From: a virus
Strand: one strand, 5' to 3'
DNA length: 29,898 nt
Virus record (IMG/VR): IMGVR_UViG_3300017772_000072
Span: 1-29,898 of that record
A model generated the notes under the pieces. The model was not told where the DNA came from and did no database searches. It was given only the letters and a program-made list of their open reading frames with translations. Made by a program: the position numbers and the translations under genes. Below are positions 1 through 5,298 of this stretch, piece after piece. The first letter of the stretch is position 1; each line of letters begins with the position of its first letter.

Positions 1-111
1 ATATACTACAATAAAATAAAAGATAAGGCACTTGAAATGCCAAAAGGTTATAGACAATTATTACTGCATGAATTATCTAAATCACTAATTAAAAATAAAG
101 ACAATGTTTGA
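1..111 (+). CDS. 3' end of an unidentified gene (partial)
   Basis: The first 36 codons of the window are open in frame 1 and stop at TGA 109-111, so this is the tail of a gene that begins outside the window, or a very short gene starting at ATG 37. The visible peptide is charged and helical in character, with a run of leucines and lysines, and has no motif I recognise. The next gene starts at ATG 104 inside it, an 8-base overlap like those between other genes here, which supports it being a translated reading frame. No function can be assigned. Confidence 0.45.
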   Translation: MYYNKIKDKALEMPKGYRQLLLHELSKSLIKNKDNV

Positions 112-217
112 TATGTATAAAAAATTCTTAAAACAAGACCCTAACAACTGGAAGTGGTTAATTGCCATTCATGTAGTTGTTTACACAATATGTTTATTCT
201 TAATGTTAGATATATAA
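104..217 (+). CDS. 37-residue membrane mini-protein
   Basis: This short frame starts at ATG 104, overlapping the previous stop by 8 bases, and ends at TAA 215-217. A charged start (residues 1-15, with K-K and the pair N-N before a W-K-W) leads into one hydrophobic segment from about residue 19 to 35 (L-I-A-I-H-V-V-V-Y and onward), long enough to span a membrane once. Small single-pass proteins of this sort are common in phage genomes but cannot be given a function from sequence. Tight packing with its neighbours is the main support for it being real. Confidence 0.4.
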   Translation: MFDMYKKFLKQDPNNWKWLIAIHVVVYTICLFLMLDI

Positions 218-219
218 TT

Positions 220-360
220 ATGGCAAATAGAAATAAATTTTTACACAATTTAAATAAAGCTAAAAGGCAAAGAAAAAATGAAAGGGATGTATTTAATAAT
301 TTATTTAAAAACTACTCAAAAGGTTTAATTAAAATAACTAAGGATAATGAGCAAACCTAA
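220..360 (+). CDS. 46-residue basic hypothetical protein
   Basis: The open frame extends upstream to 154, but ATG 220 is preferred because it follows the stop of the previous gene by two bases and sits in the usual A/T-rich context of starts in this phage. The product is strongly basic (N-R-N-K near the start and a K-A-K-R-Q-R-K stretch around residues 14-20) and lacks hydrophobic segments, so it could bind nucleic acid, but no family is recognisable. It overlaps the next gene by 14 bases. Confidence 0.45.
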   Translation: MANRNKFLHNLNKAKRQRKNERDVFNNLFKNYSKGLIKITKDNEQT

Positions 361-487
361 TTTAAAGCACTTTTTAGCGTTTATAATGTTCTTTTTGAGT
401 GTTAGGGTGGTGTTACTATCAAGTGACTTTTTAACAGCCACAATACTATGTGTTTTTGGCGTTTCAATATTGACAAATGAGCAGTAA
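347..487 (+). CDS. 46-residue membrane mini-protein
   Basis: It starts at ATG 347 inside the end of the previous gene and ends at TAA 485-487. After a short polar start, residues 9-24 and 28-43 are hydrophobic (F-L-A-F-I-M-F-F-L, then F-L-T-A-T-I-L-C-V-F), separated by S-S-D, giving two likely membrane passes. It resembles the small membrane proteins phages often carry in variable regions. I recognise no family. The overlap pattern on both sides (14 and 11 bases) supports translation as part of a compact operon. Confidence 0.4.
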   Translation: MSKPNLKHFLAFIMFFLSVRVVLLSSDFLTATILCVFGVSILTNEQ

Positions 488-632
488 AAAAATGATACAT
501 ATTGATGACATGATACAAGGTTCTATTGAGCGTAAGACATGGGATAATTTGCCGCCTATAAAAAAAATAAGGATATATAAATTAGCTAACGATATTCATA
601 AAATAGTACATTCCGAGGATAAATTTTTGTAA
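477..632 (+). CDS. 51-residue hypothetical protein
   Basis: ATG 477 overlaps the previous gene by 11 bases and the frame stops at TAA 630-632. The product is soluble, with an acidic and methionine-rich start and a lysine/isoleucine-rich middle. It contains no cysteine and no motif I can name. It is the last gene of the opening mini-gene cluster, since a stem-loop with a T-run (663-696) follows at once. Function unknown. Confidence 0.45.
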   Translation: MSSKKMIHIDDMIQGSIERKTWDNLPPIKKIRIYKLANDIHKIVHSEDKFL

Positions 633-662
633 TTGTTGTTTTGTTTGAAATCTTGGAATGTT

Positions 663-696
663 AAAAAGCCAGTTATTAATTTAGCTGGTTTTTTTT
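663..696 (+). terminator. Rho-independent terminator after the mini-gene cluster
   Basis: Bases 663-672 (AAAAAGCCAG) pair with 685-694 (CTGGTTTTTT) over ten positions with one G-T wobble and a 12-base loop. A T-run continues to 696. It would end transcription of the upstream mini-genes and separates them from the endonuclease-like gene. Confidence 0.65.
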
Positions 697-710
697 ATAT
701 ATTCTTTTTT

Positions 711-1085
711 ATGAACCATAACCAAAAGGGTTGTTTTGCGGAATGTCATTTTGCGGCAATTGCCATTCAACATGGTTACAATGTATCAACTCCGCTTATA
801 GGTTCAAGTTATTATGATTGTATTCTTGAAAAGGATGGCATAATGTTTAAAATACAAATCAAATATTTAGGCAAAGATAGGCGAAGGCATAAAAACAGTA
901 TTCAAATTACATTAAGGCGTACTGGTTTGCCATCTTATGAAAAAAAATTTGTTGATTTCTTTGCTTTGTGGGATGAGGGTAATAATGGTTTTTTTATAAT
1001 TCCAAACTTAGGCCAATCTTGTTTAAAAATAAATATCAATGGAAAGTATAAAGAAAATTTTAATAACTTTGCATTGATTTCATAA
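711..1085 (+). CDS. PD-(D/E)XK endonuclease, homing/group I intron endonuclease-like
   Basis: The open frame reaches back to 633, but the first 26 codons would be translated from the terminator stem, so ATG 711 is chosen, giving 124 residues. The start (K-G-x-x-A-E, E11), then Y-D at D36 and Q-I-K at 49-51, matches the E...D...QxK arrangement of the PD-(D/E)XK group that includes the I-Ssp6803I-type homing endonucleases (PDDEXK_5-like). Such enzymes are small metal-dependent DNases. The gene is flanked by terminators (663-696 and 1097-1134), so it is a separate expression unit inserted ahead of the head-tail genes, as free-standing homing endonucleases often are. A role as a resolvase-like or restriction-like nuclease is the alternative. 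Confidence 0.7.
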   Translation: MNHNQKGCFAECHFAAIAIQHGYNVSTPLIGSSYYDCILEKDGIMFKIQIKYLGKDRRRHKNSIQITLRRTGLPSYEKKFVDFFALWDEGNNGFFIIPNLGQSCLKININGKYKENFNNFALIS

Positions 1086-1096
1086 ATAAGTTTGAT

Positions 1097-1134
1097 GTGC
1101 CATTAGATTAAAAACCTAGTGGCACTTTTTTTTT
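1097..1134 (+). terminator. Strong Rho-independent terminator
   Basis: Bases 1097-1106 (GTGCCATTAG) pair with 1116-1125 (CTAGTGGCAC) over ten positions with one G-T wobble and a 9-base loop, followed by nine T residues. It ends the endonuclease-like unit; the T-run merges with the promoter box that follows. Confidence 0.85.
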
Positions 1135-1141
1135 ATCTTTA
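1134..1141 (+). promoter_or_regulatory. Bacteroidota-type -7 box before the connector operon
   Basis: TATCTTTA matches the TAnnTTTG consensus except at the last base. It lies 15 bases before ATG 1157, directly after a terminator. The 17 bases 1134-1150 are the same as those at 26971-26987 ahead of the portal gene except for one position. No convincing -33 element is visible. Confidence 0.5.
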
Positions 1142-1156
1142 CATAAAATTAATATC

Positions 1157-1366
1157 ATGAAAATAAAACTTTTAATACCAATTAGTAAAGAGGGTCGTAA
1201 TTACAATGAGGGTGATATAATTGAAATTAACGAACTTAATTCAAGTAAATGGATTTCTAAAGGATGGGGTGAAGCTATTGTTAAAAAAGAAGCTAAGCCA
1301 AAAAAAGAAACTAAAGAACTAAAATTAAAATCTAAAGAAACCAAAAATGAGGCAAGTAAAGATTAA
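1157..1366 (+). CDS. Small head-region protein, DUF7210-like
   Basis: The first 40 of 69 residues (M-K-I-K-L-L, an R-N-Y-N-E-G-D-I-I-E-I stretch and S-K-W-I-S-K-G) resemble the small phage proteins often found just before head-tail connector genes, which begin with a short beta motif of the type 'G-x-x-Y-x-x-G-D-x-I-E'. The last 28 residues are almost all K, E, T and S, a flexible charged tail. The gene is the first of the operon after the 1134 promoter and overlaps the connector gene by 20 bases. A role in the head or neck is inferred from position only. Confidence 0.5.
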   Translation: MKIKLLIPISKEGRNYNEGDIIEINELNSSKWISKGWGEAIVKKEAKPKKETKELKLKSKETKNEASKD

Positions 1367-1865
1367 TTCAACTACTGGGTCGGAAATTGTTACATCCGCT
1401 GATTTAAAACTATTTGCAAAAATAGATACAACAGCTGATGATGCGATTATTGCAAGGCAAATAACTCAAGCTAGGATATGGTGTGAGAATTATATTTCAA
1501 GGGATATTGTTGCAAAAAATAGAAGTTATTATTTAGATGAAACCAGCGGCACATTTACAATACCATTTGGGCCAGTTGCAACAATATCTAGTATTCATGC
1601 TGATGGTGTTGCATTAACACATACAAATGTTGGTTTAGACAAAGAAACTATTGAGCTGGATAATGGTTATGCTAAAAAAGTAACTGTTGTATATATTACT
1701 GCTGGTCTTAATGATTCTTTATTACAACAAGCTATATTGCAACTAGCCACAACATATTATGAAAATAGAGTTGATTTTAATTCTGGTGATGAAAACAATG
1801 CATCTGATTTAATACCAACTGATACAAGGGATATTTTAAATTCATATAAAGCAATGTTTTTATAA
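1347..1865 (+). CDS. Head-tail connector protein (gp6/gp15-like)
   Basis: The 172-residue protein has the standard layout of the phage gp6-like connector family: an N-terminal helix bundle ('S-A-D-L-K-L-F-A-K-I-D' followed by 'D-D-A-I-I-A-R-Q-I' and 'A-R-I-W-C-E-N-Y-I'), a beta part in the middle with G-P-V-A-T-I-S, and a C-terminal helix with 'L-L-Q-Q-A-I-L-Q-L-A-T-T-Y-Y-E-N-R'. These proteins form the first ring docked under the portal. It begins inside the previous gene and shares one base with the next (TAATG). The order connector, head closure, gp10-like, terminator is the canonical siphovirus neck order, which strengthens the call. Confidence 0.85.
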   Translation: MRQVKINSTTGSEIVTSADLKLFAKIDTTADDAIIARQITQARIWCENYISRDIVAKNRSYYLDETSGTFTIPFGPVATISSIHADGVALTHTNVGLDKETIELDNGYAKKVTVVYITAGLNDSLLQQAILQLATTYYENRVDFNSGDENNASDLIPTDTRDILNSYKAMFL

Positions 1866-2206
1866 TGAATATAGGTAAACTAAATACTAGAATTCAGATA
1901 AAAAAATTAACTAATGTATCTGATAATTTTGGCGGCTGGACCAATACTGTTACTGATTATATTGATATTTGGGCTAAGTACAAACAAGTCAAAGGATTAA
2001 GAACATCAACAGATGGCCAAAGACAAACCAGGACTGAGGTTGAATTAATATGCCGAGCTGATACAATAGATTTTATTGATGCTAATATTGGTGGTCAAGA
2101 GTGGTTTTTTCAAGTAGATGGCGTTGATGAGGATTACAGAATAAATGATATTTACGAAAGTGAATATAAAAATTATACAAAAATAATAGGAATTAAAATT
2201 GAATAA
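1865..2206 (+). CDS. Head closure / head-tail joining protein (SPP1 gp16-like)
   Basis: This 113-residue protein opens with 'M-N-I-G-K-L-N-T-R-I-Q-I', the typical start of the phage head-tail joining family (PF05521), followed by D-N-F-G-G-W, an I-W-A-K-Y-K segment and a series of short beta strands. Members form the second ring of the neck and close the DNA channel after packaging. It overlaps its neighbours by one base on either side. Its length is normal for the family and nothing looks broken. Confidence 0.88.
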   Translation: MNIGKLNTRIQIKKLTNVSDNFGGWTNTVTDYIDIWAKYKQVKGLRTSTDGQRQTRTEVELICRADTIDFIDANIGGQEWFFQVDGVDEDYRINDIYESEYKNYTKIIGIKIE

Positions 2207-2655
2207 TGGCAAAAGCTGGTGTTAAAATAAATAGTAGTGATTTAGTTTTGCTAAATAAAAAGTTAAAAAAACTTAAAAAAATTAGCGAACAAAAACTAAG
2301 CAGTCAAATAGGTTATACAGCCGCTAACATAGTATCAAAAGCTGTTAAAAAAGTACCTGTTGATACTGGTAATTTAAAACAATCAATTAGTTTTGGTTCA
2401 CAAAAGAATCAAGCGTATGTTGAAGCGACTGCAAAATATGCACCTTATATTGAGTTTGGTACTGGTGGTGCCATAAATACTAATGATGCTGAGGAACTAG
2501 GTATAAGTGCATCAATGATAAAAGCTATGTTTAGTGGCCAAGGTAAAAGAGAGGTTACAATGAAGCCACAACCATATTTTTTTAATTCTGTTAGAGAGGG
2601 TTTTTATGAATTATTACAAAAATTAGAACAAGAGCTAAAAAAAGCAACAAAATAA
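2206..2655 (+). CDS. HK97 gp10-like tail component
   Basis: Two signature segments of the HK97 gp10 family are clear: V-P-V-D-T-G-N-L-K-Q-S-I near residues 50-61 and A-P-Y-I-E-F-G-T-G near 78-86. The start is very lysine-rich and helical, and the end is a charged helix (L-L-Q-K-L-E-Q-E-L-K-K). The family takes part in neck or tail completion of siphoviruses. Length (149 residues) is normal, and the gene sits exactly between head closure and tail terminator genes with one-base overlaps. Confidence 0.88.
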   Translation: MAKAGVKINSSDLVLLNKKLKKLKKISEQKLSSQIGYTAANIVSKAVKKVPVDTGNLKQSISFGSQKNQAYVEATAKYAPYIEFGTGGAINTNDAEELGISASMIKAMFSGQGKREVTMKPQPYFFNSVREGFYELLQKLEQELKKATK

Positions 2656-3095
2656 TGAAAGACCCTATAAAATTTATAAGACAAAAAATAATTACAACTT
2701 GCGGTGGTAATATAAGTTATAATGGTGCAAATGTGCCATTTTATAACAGAGTGCCTAATAATGTATCATTCCCTTATGTGAGAGTTTATGGCTTATCAAC
2801 AAATGCAATTGATGATAACCAAACAAAATATAATGTTGAATGTATTACTAGAATTGAGGTTGTTACTAGATTTCAAAGTACAACTGGTGGTGATTTACAA
2901 GCTAATACAATTATGAGTGATATAATGAATTTAATTATAACTAAAAATCAAAGTGCATTTGATTTAACATCTAATAATTTTAATTGTTATGCGGTTCAAA
3001 ATTCTGGCGTAACATATTTACAAGAGGATTTAACAGACCATACATATTTTAGGGCAATATTAGAATTATCAAATAAAGTTGAACAAACAAATTAA
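2655..3095 (+). CDS. Tail terminator / tail completion protein
   Basis: This 146-residue protein follows the gp10-like gene with a one-base overlap, where tail terminators of the lambda gpU / DUF3168 type usually lie. It has features of that group: an N-terminal helix (D-P-I-K-F-I-R-Q-K-I), a central N-N-V-S-F-P-Y-V-R-V-Y strand and an E-V-V-T-R-F strand, then a helix with I-M-S-D-I-M-N-L-I. Such proteins cap the tail tube and join it to the neck. The family match is by layout and position rather than a diagnostic motif. Confidence 0.75.
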   Translation: MKDPIKFIRQKIITTCGGNISYNGANVPFYNRVPNNVSFPYVRVYGLSTNAIDDNQTKYNVECITRIEVVTRFQSTTGGDLQANTIMSDIMNLIITKNQSAFDLTSNNFNCYAVQNSGVTYLQEDLTDHTYFRAILELSNKVEQTN

Positions 3096-3099
3096 AAAA

Positions 3100-3261
3100 A
3101 TGGCATTACAAGACATGAAAATATATACATTTAACACATTAGCCCTAGGATTATCAATGACAAACATTGAAGTTACATTGAGAATTATTTTGCTAATTGC
3201 AACCATAATTTATACAATACAAAAAATAAAAAGTAAAAAACAAGATGGCAACAAAAATTAG
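3100..3261 (+). CDS. 53-residue single-pass membrane protein, possibly holin-like
   Basis: The frame is open from 3079, but ATG 3100 (five bases after the previous stop) gives a product with the usual phage start 'M-A-L-Q-D-M-K-I'. A polar beginning is followed by one long hydrophobic stretch, T-L-R-I-I-L-L-I-A-T-I-I-Y-T-I, then a lysine-rich tail, so the C-terminus probably lies in the cytoplasm. Comparable tiny proteins in Bacteroidota phages are annotated as holin-like or unknown. It overlaps the next gene by 17 bases. It opens the membrane and lysis block that runs to 5262. Confidence 0.6.
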   Translation: MALQDMKIYTFNTLALGLSMTNIEVTLRIILLIATIIYTIQKIKSKKQDGNKN

Positions 3262-3556
3262 CGAGGATACTAACGTACAACTAGATTTAAAAACAATCGG
3301 AATTATTATTGCTGGTACAATTTCACTAGCTAGTATGTGGTTTACATTACAAGGCGATATAACTGATTTACAAAATAAAATTGATAATTTTTCTGGTGAT
3401 GAATTTGTACAACAAATGGAGTTTAAATTTAAAGATGAATTAATCAGAACTAACATTGTTCAAATTGATAAATTAACAGAAAACATTAAAGAGGATGTTG
3501 AGGAAAATAAAGAGGCAATAAAAGATTTAGAAGATAAAGTTTATAAAAAAAGATGA
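3245..3556 (+). CDS. Membrane-anchored coiled-coil protein
   Basis: The 103-residue protein has one transmembrane segment at about residues 16-36 (I-G-I-I-I-A-G-T-I-S-L and onward) and then a long acidic/basic heptad-like region (Q-N-K-I-D-N-F, L-T-E-N-I-K-E, A-I-K-D-L-E-D-K-V) predicted to be a coiled coil. This layout recalls haemolysin XhlA-like and spanin-like proteins of phage lysis cassettes. It lies between a small membrane protein and the secreted thioredoxin-fold protein, a few genes before the endolysin, so an envelope-disrupting role is plausible but not shown. Confidence 0.6.
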   Translation: MATKISEDTNVQLDLKTIGIIIAGTISLASMWFTLQGDITDLQNKIDNFSGDEFVQQMEFKFKDELIRTNIVQIDKLTENIKEDVEENKEAIKDLEDKVYKKR

Positions 3557-3906
3557 AAAAATTTATATTATGTGTGATATTTGTATTGGTTGCGGTTTGT
3601 GTTAAAGCTCAAGATTTAACATTGATGCATATTAACGCTAGTTGGAATGTATCAAATAATTTTAATTTAAGAGGTATTGAAAATGCAAAAGTTAAATTTG
3701 CATTATTAGAGGACCAAGCACCCTCATTAAGGTCGCAAATTAAATCTGTGCCAATAATTATTTTACTTGATAAAAATGGTAAACCTCGAGGCCAATGGAA
3801 AGCTGATTTAAGTTTTAAAATTACAGCTACAAAAGATGAAATCCAGCAAAGAATAAATGAAATAATGCTAGAAGGCACAAAACCTAGAAGGGCAACAACA
3901 AACTAA
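3553..3906 (+). CDS. Secreted thioredoxin-fold protein without catalytic cysteines
   Basis: Residues 1-20 are a clear signal peptide: M-K-K, a hydrophobic core, then V-K-A-Q, the cleavage type typical of flavobacteria. The mature part has thioredoxin-like strand and helix order: 'L-M-H-I-N-A-S-W-N' where an active thioredoxin would read 'A-S-W-C', a 'K-V-K-F-A-L-L' strand, then the cis-proline region 'S-V-P-I-I-I-L-L-D-K-N-G-K'. Both redox cysteines are absent; the only two cysteines lie in the signal peptide. It should therefore be a binding or scaffold protein exported to the periplasm, not an oxidoreductase. It sits next to the endolysin gene. The fold is inferred by eye. Confidence 0.6.
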   Translation: MKKFILCVIFVLVAVCVKAQDLTLMHINASWNVSNNFNLRGIENAKVKFALLEDQAPSLRSQIKSVPIIILLDKNGKPRGQWKADLSFKITATKDEIQQRINEIMLEGTKPRRATTN

Positions 3907-3915
3907 AAATAAATT

Positions 3916-4395
3916 ATGATTAGTAAACACATTTCTGAAAAAGAAGCTACTAAAAGTATTACAGCAATGCGATTAGGACTTGCAAATACACCAGATGGCA
4001 ACATTTTATCTAATATGAAAGCGGTTGCAGAAAATATATTTGAGCCGCTTAGAAAATGGGTTGGTGGTCCAATAAAGATAAATTCTTTTTATAGGTCTGA
4101 GGCACTTAATAAAGCTATTGGCGGAGCATCAAAAAATGGTAAACAAACCTCGCAACATTGTTTTGGATATGCAATGGATATTGATGACATCTATGGCCAT
4201 AAAACAAATGCTGAAATGTTTAATTATATAAAAGAAAATTTAAACTTTGACCAAATGATATGGGAGTTTGGTGATAGTACAAATCCTGACTGGGTCCATG
4301 TTAGTTATGTAAGTGATTCAGTTAATAGAAACCGCATATTAAAAGCGGTCAGAGACAAGGGTAAAACTAAATATATAGATATTACAAATAGTTAA
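3916..4395 (+). CDS. Endolysin, M15 family zinc peptidase
   Basis: The 159-residue protein carries the zinc-site motifs of the peptidase M15A family (PF08291): S-Q-H-C-F-G-Y-A-M-D-I-D with H81 and D88, the catalytic glutamate in W-E-F-G (E117), and W-V-H-V-S-Y with H128. The S-F-Y-R-S-E segment at 57-62 is also typical. These enzymes cut peptide cross-links in peptidoglycan. It has no signal peptide, so release to the periplasm should depend on a holin, and a GTA-type holin gene lies two genes downstream. The start follows the previous stop by nine bases in the local A/T-rich context. Confidence 0.9.
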   Translation: MISKHISEKEATKSITAMRLGLANTPDGNILSNMKAVAENIFEPLRKWVGGPIKINSFYRSEALNKAIGGASKNGKQTSQHCFGYAMDIDDIYGHKTNAEMFNYIKENLNFDQMIWEFGDSTNPDWVHVSYVSDSVNRNRILKAVRDKGKTKYIDITNS

Positions 4396-4548
4396 ATGAA
4401 TTGGGAATTTGCAATAGTAGAAAAATTAACTACTGGCCCATTATTAGGGTTTAGCTACTATCCAGCAGATGACTTAAATGACTGGACTGAATTTAATTTA
4501 TATTTAATTTTATTTGTAATGCATTTTAAATTTTATAATAATGAGTAA
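4396..4548 (+). CDS. 50-residue conserved phage mini-protein
   Basis: It starts at ATG 4396 directly after the endolysin stop and overlaps the holin gene by eight bases (ATGAGTAA). The protein is aromatic-rich (F-S-Y-Y-P-A-D-D near the middle, then an L-Y-L-I-L-F-V-M-H-F stretch) and probably membrane-associated at its C-terminal half. The pattern 'G-F-S-Y-Y-P' followed by a hydrophobic strand resembles a mini-protein seen beside lysis genes in other Flavobacteriia phages, from memory. Function unknown. Confidence 0.55.
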   Translation: MNWEFAIVEKLTTGPLLGFSYYPADDLNDWTEFNLYLILFVMHFKFYNNE

Positions 4549-4999
4549 TAAAAAAAAATTCAAAGAAACTACTGTTGGTAAATTGTTATTTGGTGCGGCA
4601 TCAATGATAAACCCAACATTAGGCAAAGTGTTGAGCGGTGTAAGTTCACCGCAAGAGGCATTATCTGAAATTGGTAAATCAAAAATATCAAATGATGATA
4701 AAATAAAGCTCCAACAAATGATTTACGAGCAACAAAATAAAGAGATTGAATCAATTACATCAAGGTGGAAAGCTGATTCAATGTCAGATTCATGGCTATC
4801 TAAAAATGTACGCCCATTAGTATTGGTGTGGTGTATTGTAGTTTTTTCCTTAGCTGGTATTTTAGATAGCATTGAAAGTGTGCCATTTCACATTGGCGTT
4901 ACTTGGAATGATACGTTTGAGAAAGTTATGATGAGTGTTGTACTGGCTTATTTTGGTGGGCGTACAACAGAAAAAGCAACAAGTTTTTTTAAAAAATAA
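4541..4999 (+). CDS. Holin, GTA/3TM holin family
   Basis: The 152-residue protein has the build of the holin superfamily III group found in gene transfer agents and many phages (PF11351): a long soluble N-terminal part ending in S-R-W-K-A-D-S-M-S-D-S-W-L-S, then a membrane part beginning N-V-R-P-L-V-L-V-W (about 89-108) and a second hydrophobic stretch at 127-140 leading into Y-F-G-G-R-T-T-E-K. The R-P and F-G-G-R motifs are the best hallmarks. It would permeabilise the inner membrane so that the M15 endolysin can reach the cell wall. Confidence 0.85.
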   Translation: MSNKKKFKETTVGKLLFGAASMINPTLGKVLSGVSSPQEALSEIGKSKISNDDKIKLQQMIYEQQNKEIESITSRWKADSMSDSWLSKNVRPLVLVWCIVVFSLAGILDSIESVPFHIGVTWNDTFEKVMMSVVLAYFGGRTTEKATSFFKK

Positions 5000-5006
5000 A
5001 TAAACA

Positions 5007-5138
5007 ATGGAAACTATAAAACACATTTTTGGATTTTGTGGCGAATCACATCCAAATATATTTACGCTAATTTTAGTTATAGTATTATTTAAAATTTTAA
5101 TTTATAAACTATATAAAGCTAAATTTAACAATGGCTAA
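5007..5138 (+). CDS. 43-residue single-pass membrane protein
   Basis: ATG 5007 to TAA 5138. The product has a soluble beginning with F-G-F-C-G-E-S-H-P-N, which contains one cysteine, followed by a membrane segment from about residue 18 to 33 (I-F-T-L-I-L-V-I-V-L-F) and a short basic end. From memory, small proteins with the same G-x-C-G-E-x-H-P motif occur in other Bacteroidota phages, so the motif seems selected, but no function is known. The gene overlaps the next by eight bases and belongs to the lysis/membrane block. Confidence 0.55.
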   Translation: METIKHIFGFCGESHPNIFTLILVIVLFKILIYKLYKAKFNNG

Positions 5139-5262
5139 AAACATAGTAAACAATTACAGAAAAAAGCATAAAAAAAGGCGGCCAGGTGTACATTCAAAAA
5201 ATGCATCAAAAAGTCAAAATGGCTATAAGAAAAAATCTAGGGGTCAAGGAAAAAGAAGGTAG
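5131..5262 (+). CDS. 43-residue very basic mini-protein
   Basis: Roughly 40% of its 43 residues are lysine or arginine, mixed with N, S and G, and it has no hydrophobic core. The pattern K-R-R-P-G-V-H-S-K followed by N-G-Y-K-K-K-S-R-G-Q-G-K matches a tiny basic protein that recurs in Flavobacteriia phages and prophages, usually near the lysis or tail-fibre genes. It may bind nucleic acid or phospholipid, but no function is established. It is the last gene of this operon; a 36-base gap with a promoter box follows. Confidence 0.6.
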   Translation: MAKNIVNNYRKKHKKRRPGVHSKNASKSQNGYKKKSRGQGKRR

Positions 5263-5273
5263 CTAAAATTGCT

Positions 5274-5281
5274 TAAATTTG
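5274..5281 (+). promoter_or_regulatory. TAnnTTTG promoter box before the tail fibre gene
   Basis: TAAATTTG is an exact match to the Bacteroidota -7 consensus in the only gap between the mini-protein and fibre genes. It ends 17 bases before ATG 5299. No clear -33 element. Confidence 0.55.
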
Positions 5282-5298
5282 TAGTTTAAAATAAATAT

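Noticed and set aside
154-219. Earlier start for the 46-residue gene
   Set aside because: The region lies inside the previous membrane mini-protein in another frame. ATG 220 follows its stop by two bases.
633-710. Longer start of the endonuclease-like gene at 633
   Set aside because: The extra codons would translate the terminator stem and T-run, and the product start would be unlike the family. ATG 711 gives a normal start.
3193-3456. Reverse-strand open frame over the coiled-coil gene
   Set aside because: It is the shadow of a well-supported + strand gene with a membrane segment and coiled coil, and all other genes are on +.
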